This document shows positions 26,716 to 30,277 of a DNA stretch of 30,277 nt, in pieces. This DNA is from a virus: IMG/VR virus record IMGVR_UViG_3300025652_000338, positions 1 to 30,277 of that record, one strand, 5' to 3'. A program made the position numbers and the translations under genes. Every line of letters begins with the position of its first letter. The stretch's first letter is position 1. The notes below the pieces were generated by a model, which had not been told where the DNA came from, made no database searches, and saw only the letters and a program-made list of their open reading frames with translations.

Positions 26716-26952
26716 CTAAGCGTCCTCATCCACGCTAAGCCCTAAGTGCGCAAGCGTGTTACCTTTCCAGTCATCGGTAGAGGTTCGGCTTAGCATAGCG
26801 TCTTCAACTAAAGGTATCTTAAACCTATAGGTATGGCCTACACTTACGTAGGTGTGCTCAGGTATGTGGCCATTGCGTAGCCACGCTCGAACAGTAGACA
26901 CAGACACCCTAAAGTGTTTGGCTAACTCTTCTATTGTTGCTAGTTGTTCCAT
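26716..26952 (-). CDS. Excisionase/MerR-type HTH protein (78 aa)
   Basis: The start codon shares one base with the preceding stop (TAATG). Residues 5-50 read LATIEELAKHFRVSVSTVRAWLRNG followed by a beta-wing (TYRFK), the standard HTH_17/excisionase winged-helix arrangement with the recognition helix at about 18-28. The C-terminal tail is short and acidic. Such proteins bind DNA as small regulators or recombination directionality factors. No integrase is visible in the window, and the location within a replication operon makes a transcriptional or replication role as likely as excision. Confidence 0.75.
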   Translation of the reverse strand: MEQLATIEELAKHFRVSVSTVRAWLRNGHIPEHTYVSVGHTYRFKIPLVEDAMLSRTSTDDWKGNTLAHLGLSVDEDA

Positions 26953-27347
26953 TACTTTTTCCTCACTGATAATGTGTATTCTGAATCCACGTTAAGCCCC
27001 ATAGGAACTACATCGGGATTTTCTTCTAAGTACTGGCGCATGTTAGTTTGGTTAACACGTTTGTCTAACAGCTCCGGCACTCCCTCTTCTAATATAAACT
27101 TGTGCATGGACTCCCAATCGCTAGTCCAGTACCGTGTCTTAGTGCTACGGTAGAACAAGCCCTCGGCGGTACGTACACTTTCAACACCTTGCTCATCACA
27201 GTATTTAAGTAGTGCGGCTTTCACTGCGTCTAGCTTCTCAGACAATGCTTTGTCTTCTTCTTTGAAGTTGGCCGACAACTCTGACCGCTTGCTACGTATC
27301 TTCTGATACACCCGTACCATCTTGGCCACGTCTAATGGTTCTGACAT
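26952..27347 (-). CDS. Coiled-coil phage protein of unknown function (131 aa)
   Basis: ATG 27347 is preceded by AGGAGG, a near-perfect Shine-Dalgarno displayed in a hairpin loop. Residues about 10-50 form a charged heptad-like helix (RVYQKIRSKRSELSANFKEE, DKALSEKLDAVKAALLKYCD). Residues 55-100 carry VESVRTAEGLFYRSTKTRYW, and the C-terminal part has NQTNMRQYLEENPDVVPMGLNVDSEYTLSVRKK. The layout (coiled coil plus short beta-rich tail) is like the Gp157-type small phage proteins, but that is shape only. It is the first gene after the promoter. Confidence 0.65.
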   Translation of the reverse strand: MSEPLDVAKMVRVYQKIRSKRSELSANFKEEDKALSEKLDAVKAALLKYCDEQGVESVRTAEGLFYRSTKTRYWTSDWESMHKFILEEGVPELLDKRVNQTNMRQYLEENPDVVPMGLNVDSEYTLSVRKK

Positions 27348-27362
27348 AACTACCTCCTAGTT
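27348..27362 (-). promoter_or_regulatory. SD in hairpin loop (possible translational operator)
   Basis: On the minus strand, AACTA-GGAGG-TAGTT gives a 5-bp stem with the GGAGG Shine-Dalgarno as the whole loop, placed directly before ATG 27347. A protein bound here could block translation of the 131-aa gene. The stem is short, so this is a candidate only. Confidence 0.45.
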
Positions 27363-27373
27363 AGTGGACGAGT

Positions 27374-27402
27374 AATATAGTGGTATGTAATGCCCTAGTC
27401 AA
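27374..27402 (-). promoter_or_regulatory. Sigma70-like promoter
   Basis: On the minus strand TTGACT (27397-27402) and TATATT (27374-27379) are separated by exactly 17 bases (27380-27396). The -35 matches TTGACA at five of six positions and the -10 matches TATAAT at five. It overlaps the last codons of the SNF2 gene and would start transcription of the 131-aa, HTH, Cys4 and SSB genes. Confidence 0.75.
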
Positions 27403-28930
27403 GTAGTTCGTTGTAAAGATCGATCATTTTTGTGTGTACGTCTATTCTATTATCTAATAGTGAGTACACACGTTTTTCTACGGCAGAACCTTGTAACTGG
27501 ACGACGGTACATTTGTGGTCTTGTCCTGCTCTGTGTACACGTGCGTTGGCTTGGGCGTATGTTTCCAGTGAAGAAGTTGGCCCCCACCATACGACAGTGT
27601 TTGCAGCGGTCAGGGTCACACCGTGTGCAGCGGACTGCGGTTGTATGACTAACACCTTGGGGTCGTCGGTCTCTTGAAACCGTTTGAATATCTCAGTACG
27701 TTTACTAGCTGGTACATCCCCACGTATAACCTCAGTGGCTATACCGTCATCACGTAGCTTGTCTGTGAGTATGTCAATGACATGTTTGAACGGTACAAAC
27801 ACGAGTATTTTCTTACTCGACTCATCAATTACTTCACGCAGTACTTTGTATCGGTTCTTAATATCAAACTCTAATGTCTCTTTGTCATCGGTGTACACTG
27901 CGCCTGCGCTTATCTGTAGTAGCTTGTTCATGGTAACCGCTGCGTTTACTGCGGTAACTTGCTCGCCTGCCACGCGCATAACGAGCTGATCCTTCAAAGC
28001 CTTGTAATACTTCTTCTGCTGACTTGTTAACTCGACCTCACGCTTAACGTATACCATCGGCGGTAGGTCTAGGCATTCCTCCTTGGTAAACCGTATCGCA
28101 GGTTGTAGTGCGTTGAATACTGTATCAGTAGCTGACTCTTTCGGTGCCCACTTGAATTGCGTAACGCGAACCAATACTTGATCTCGGAACGCACTAAAGA
28201 ACTTAGGTACTGCTTTGGGGTTAACAAGTTTAGCTAGGCCATACGCATCTACTGGGCTTTGTGCGGCGGGCGTACCCGTCATCAGCCACAGCCACGTGTC
28301 TGGTTTAACTACCCTGTTTAGAGTTTTCCAACGGTCGGTCTGCACATTCTTGTAGTGAGTAGCCTCATCTATAATAATGCAGTCGAAGCCCCCATCAGCT
28401 ATGACGTCTTGTACTATCTTCACACCATCGTAGTTAATGATAACGAACTCAGCGCCACCCTCGATTATCTTTCGGCGTTTTGCTTTCGCACCATGCGCCA
28501 CGTCAACTGTTCGGTGCATAGCAAAGGTAAACAAGTCAGCACGCCACGCGCTATCCATAATTGACAGTGGGCATATAACTAACACGCGGTTGATCTTGCC
28601 TTGTCTCATCAAGTAGTCAGCCGCCCATATTGCGCTGGCTGTCTTACCTGTGCCCTGCTCATTGAAACAGAACGCACGGCGGTTCATAGTCAAGAACCCT
28701 GCTGTCTTCTTCTGGTGGTCAAACGGTTCGTACTTACCTGTCCACTCATACCTACCCTCAATAGGTGATGGCGCGTTGATCTTCATGTTACGTAAAGCCT
28801 TGGCCTCGTCTAGTCCCCAACTAACCGCTACTGTGTTAGGGGCGACTTCCTTACTCCTAGGTATAACCTCGGTGACTTGCTTAGGGTTACGCAGTTTAAG
28901 TAGTATGGCTTTGTTATCTAAAATTCTCAT
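27395..28930 (-). CDS. SNF2-type DNA helicase/translocase (511 aa)
   Basis: Starts with ATG directly after the stop of the 69-aa gene. Walker A EQGTGKT at 91-97, DEATH box at 188-192 (motif II), MTGTPAAQSP at 217-226 (motif III), GVTLTAANTVVWWGP at about 437-451 (motif V), and ARVHRAGQ at 463-470 (motif VI) appear in the right order for SF2/SNF2 proteins. Length fits the compact phage SNF2 family. It probably moves on double-stranded DNA or clears bound proteins during replication or recombination; remodelling of nucleosomes is not relevant here. The DEAD-box alternative is less likely because of the HRAGQ motif. Confidence 0.9.
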   Translation of the reverse strand: MRILDNKAILLKLRNPKQVTEVIPRSKEVAPNTVAVSWGLDEAKALRNMKINAPSPIEGRYEWTGKYEPFDHQKKTAGFLTMNRRAFCFNEQGTGKTASAIWAADYLMRQGKINRVLVICPLSIMDSAWRADLFTFAMHRTVDVAHGAKAKRRKIIEGGAEFVIINYDGVKIVQDVIADGGFDCIIIDEATHYKNVQTDRWKTLNRVVKPDTWLWLMTGTPAAQSPVDAYGLAKLVNPKAVPKFFSAFRDQVLVRVTQFKWAPKESATDTVFNALQPAIRFTKEECLDLPPMVYVKREVELTSQQKKYYKALKDQLVMRVAGEQVTAVNAAVTMNKLLQISAGAVYTDDKETLEFDIKNRYKVLREVIDESSKKILVFVPFKHVIDILTDKLRDDGIATEVIRGDVPASKRTEIFKRFQETDDPKVLVIQPQSAAHGVTLTAANTVVWWGPTSSLETYAQANARVHRAGQDHKCTVVQLQGSAVEKRVYSLLDNRIDVHTKMIDLYNELLD

Positions 28931-29140
28931 CTATAGGTCTAAAAGCGATACGATTGTTTTCATTGGCCCCGCCACCGATTGGTAATCATCTGCACCATGG
29001 CCAAAAAAGATTCTAGTAGCGTAGCTCTCGTTGCCATTGCTCCGTTTAATATGCATTGGCTCCATGTATAACACGTTGTCTAAATTTACTAGTATTGTTT
29101 TGCGGTCGTCGTATCTCGTTAAAAGTATAAACTTGCTCAT
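28931..29140 (-). CDS. Small phage protein, weakly FlbD-like (69 aa)
   Basis: The start overlaps the previous stop by four bases (ATGA), with GGGGG as Shine-Dalgarno six bases upstream. Sequence: FILLTRYDDRKTILVNLDNVLYMEP, a short loop, then ATRIFFGHG and a terminal helix-like MKTIVSLLDL. The alternating hydrophobic strands in LTR...VNLDNVLYMEP recall the small FlbD-type fold, which suggests a compact beta protein. I cannot assign a function. It is encoded directly before the SNF2 helicase, with no gap. Confidence 0.6.
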   Translation of the reverse strand: MSKFILLTRYDDRKTILVNLDNVLYMEPMHIKRSNGNESYATRIFFGHGADDYQSVAGPMKTIVSLLDL

Positions 29141-29391
29141 GTCTTACCCCCTGATTTATAGTTACGTGCTCGGTTCTTACTACTACTTTCTACCTTGTAC
29201 CCATCAGCATTCGACCCGCCATTGGCTAGCGACTTGTTGTGCGATATGTCTTTACCTTTACGTTTCTTGTACCCGTGCTTCTTATCGAACGCACGTCTAG
29301 CACGCTGTCGTTCCATACGTGCTCTGTGTTCTTTACTACCTACTGGCGCGTTTTTCTGCGGCTTTCGGTCTTTCGGATTCTTGTACGGCAT
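29137..29391 (-). CDS. Small HNH-like protein (84 aa)
   Basis: ATG 29391 lies within the 3' part of the 50-aa gene in another frame; AAGG is eight bases upstream. The N-terminal half is highly basic (RMERQRARRAFDKKHGYKKR). The C-terminal part has DISHNKSLANGGSN, then SSSKNRARN, matching the D-I-x-H-N, GGSN and N-R positions of compact HNH endonucleases, but with no zinc-binding cysteines. The lone H and N could act in a betabetaalpha-metal site. It may be a nicking nuclease or DNA-binding protein of this operon. The HNH call rests on these motifs only. Confidence 0.65.
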   Translation of the reverse strand: MPYKNPKDRKPQKNAPVGSKEHRARMERQRARRAFDKKHGYKKRKGKDISHNKSLANGGSNADGYKVESSSKNRARNYKSGGKT

Positions 29392-29488
29392 CTGCCTTAT
29401 CCTCTTTTGGTTTATTAAAGATACGGTCGAACTCTGAATTGAACCGCTCCGTATCTGCTGTTGGTCGTCTTCTACTACCTTTACCCAT
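29336..29488 (-). CDS. Small basic phage protein (50 aa), overlapping HNH gene
   Basis: ATG at 29488 shares a base with the stop of the nuclease gene (TAATG) and is preceded by GAGAGGG. Translation gives MGKGSRRRPTADTERFNSEF, then a Lys/Glu/Ala-rich tail ending in TAG at 29336-29338. The last 56 bases overlap the start of the HNH-like gene in another frame. Very charged, no structure visible, no recognised family. Coupled junction and good ribosome site argue that it is translated. Confidence 0.65.
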   Translation of the reverse strand: MGKGSRRRPTADTERFNSEFDRIFNKPKEDKADAVQESERPKAAEKRASR

Positions 29489-30162
29489 TACCCTCTCCCG
29501 TTATGTGGACACTCTAATACGTCACACCATGCTCGGCACAACCCGCTTGGGTTAGCGTTCCACACGTTGCTATCAGATGCGATCACCATTTGTTTATACT
29601 TACCTACATACTTTTCAGTTAACGCCCGCTGGTCGTCAGTGCGTGTGTACCTACTCCTGATAAGGTCTTTAGACACGACAAACAACAGGCCACCTTTCAC
29701 CACCTCTATTTCTGGGAAGTGTTTCCACACTGCTAAAGCCATAAGCTCTAGCTGTCCCTTGTCTGCGTACCGTGCCGACTTACCTGTCTTGTAGTCCACA
29801 ACCCACGCTAACTTCTTGTCATGGTCTACTATAATTAGATCGGCTATACCTCTGAACCATACATCGTCATCTCTGAACCCGCATGGCTCTAGGTTAGCTG
29901 TTAGCCCTAGCTCGTACTCGCACAGCTTCTCCCCTTGGATGCGGTTAAGTGCATCGAGTGAAGGTTTACAGTAGTCGTACTTCTTAGGTAGTGGCTTGTT
30001 GTCACGTATGTACTCCTCACACGCAAGGTGTACGTCAGTGCCGTAGCGCATAGCGTCAGTTTCTTTCTGCGGATATTCTTTTAATATCTTCACATGGTAA
30101 AACTGCTTGGGGCATGTCTCGAACGCTTTAAGTTTACTAAACGACCACGGTGCTATGCTCAC
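29488..30162 (-). CDS. PD-(D/E)XK nuclease, Cas4/RecB-like (224 aa)
   Basis: GTG at 30162 is the start; it overlaps the upstream stop as GTGA. Core motifs are in order: FETCPKQFYH at the N-terminus, GTDVHLACEEY (H45), GIADLI (D108), VVDYKTGK (D123, K125) and GQLELMALAV (Q137), the RecB/Cas4 layout. C17 at the N-terminus and C209, C213 and C218 near the C-terminus resemble the arrangement of Fe-S forms in this superfamily, though the spacing is not the classic one. Length is close to Cas4 (about 200 aa). Probable role: exonuclease in phage recombination or end processing, next to SSB and helicases. There are no Cas genes around it. Confidence 0.85.
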   Translation of the reverse strand: MSIAPWSFSKLKAFETCPKQFYHVKILKEYPQKETDAMRYGTDVHLACEEYIRDNKPLPKKYDYCKPSLDALNRIQGEKLCEYELGLTANLEPCGFRDDDVWFRGIADLIIVDHDKKLAWVVDYKTGKSARYADKGQLELMALAVWKHFPEIEVVKGGLLFVVSKDLIRSRYTRTDDQRALTEKYVGKYKQMVIASDSNVWNANPSGLCRAWCDVLECPHNGRG

Positions 30163-30277
30163 AATAAGTAATCCTCTAAATCATTAGTTCGGTGTTGGTG
30201 GTCTTCTATCGCCCGCCGTTGCTCTATCGTAAGGTTAGATGATGTTTTGTTAAGGTACCTATCCCTACCTTTCTTTT
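30159..30277 (-). CDS. C-terminal part of a small phage protein
   Basis: The frame is open from the right window edge to TGA at 30159-30161, giving 38 residues that begin KKGRDRYLNKTSSN and end HRTNDLEDYLL. The stop overlaps the GTG start of the nuclease (GTGA), which matches the other junctions. Basic near the start, acidic at the end, no domain recognised. The rest of the gene lies outside the window. Confidence 0.6.
   Translation of the reverse strand, partial: KKGRDRYLNKTSSNLTIEQRRAIEDHQHRTNDLEDYLL

Overview
This window is a gene-dense piece of a tailed-phage genome or prophage. Nothing in it looks like host chromosome. It has two blocks that converge near 22.1 kb: a plus-strand block of virion genes (3-22087) and a minus-strand block of replication and recombination genes (22218-30277). 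Genes abut or overlap by 1-4 bases almost throughout. I see no rRNA, tRNA, insertion sequence or CRISPR array. Protein styles (PrimPol-type primase fused to an SF3/DUF927-like helicase, a T7 gp2.5-like SSB, a SNF2-type helicase, very large glycine-rich internal virion proteins) resemble phages of aquatic, often marine, Proteobacteria. That host suggestion is inference; no gene here names the host. The set of very large internal or ejection-type proteins after a tail fibre suggests a short-tailed (podovirus-like) virion, but portal, capsid, terminase and DNA polymerase lie outside the window.

Plus strand: the 3' part of a tail-fibre-like gene, a tail assembly chaperone-like protein, an unknown 152-aa protein, a possible 16-codon coupling ORF, then four large proteins of 3363, 785, 510 and 2081 aa. 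The 3363-aa protein has N-terminal and central glycine/alanine-rich membrane-like segments, a 24-unit Asp-Asp-Thr-X repeat, a duplicated module array, and a Ca-binding-like loop near its C-terminus. The next two are smaller structural proteins. The 2081-aa protein holds an HEMTH zinc-protease-like motif. The first three of these proteins share a short AATGG motif (four copies), one of the most interesting signals here.

Junction: just past the 2081-aa stop is a 14-bp stem hairpin that reads best as a minus-strand terminator, followed by tandem 10-bp repeats. A short minus-strand gene (58 aa, GTG start) fills most of what first looks like an intergenic gap.

Minus strand, read right to left: a partial small gene, a Cas4/RecB-like PD-(D/E)XK nuclease, a 50-aa gene overlapping an HNH-like 84-aa gene, a 69-aa gene, a SNF2-type helicase, a sigma70-like promoter with the Shine-Dalgarno in a hairpin loop, a 131-aa coiled-coil protein, an excisionase-like HTH protein, a Cys4 protein, an SSB, an intrinsic terminator/attenuator, the primase-helicase, and the 58-aa gene. 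Together they look like a replication/recombination operon: strand opening and priming (primase-helicase), ssDNA coating (SSB), remodelling (SNF2) and end processing (nucleases).
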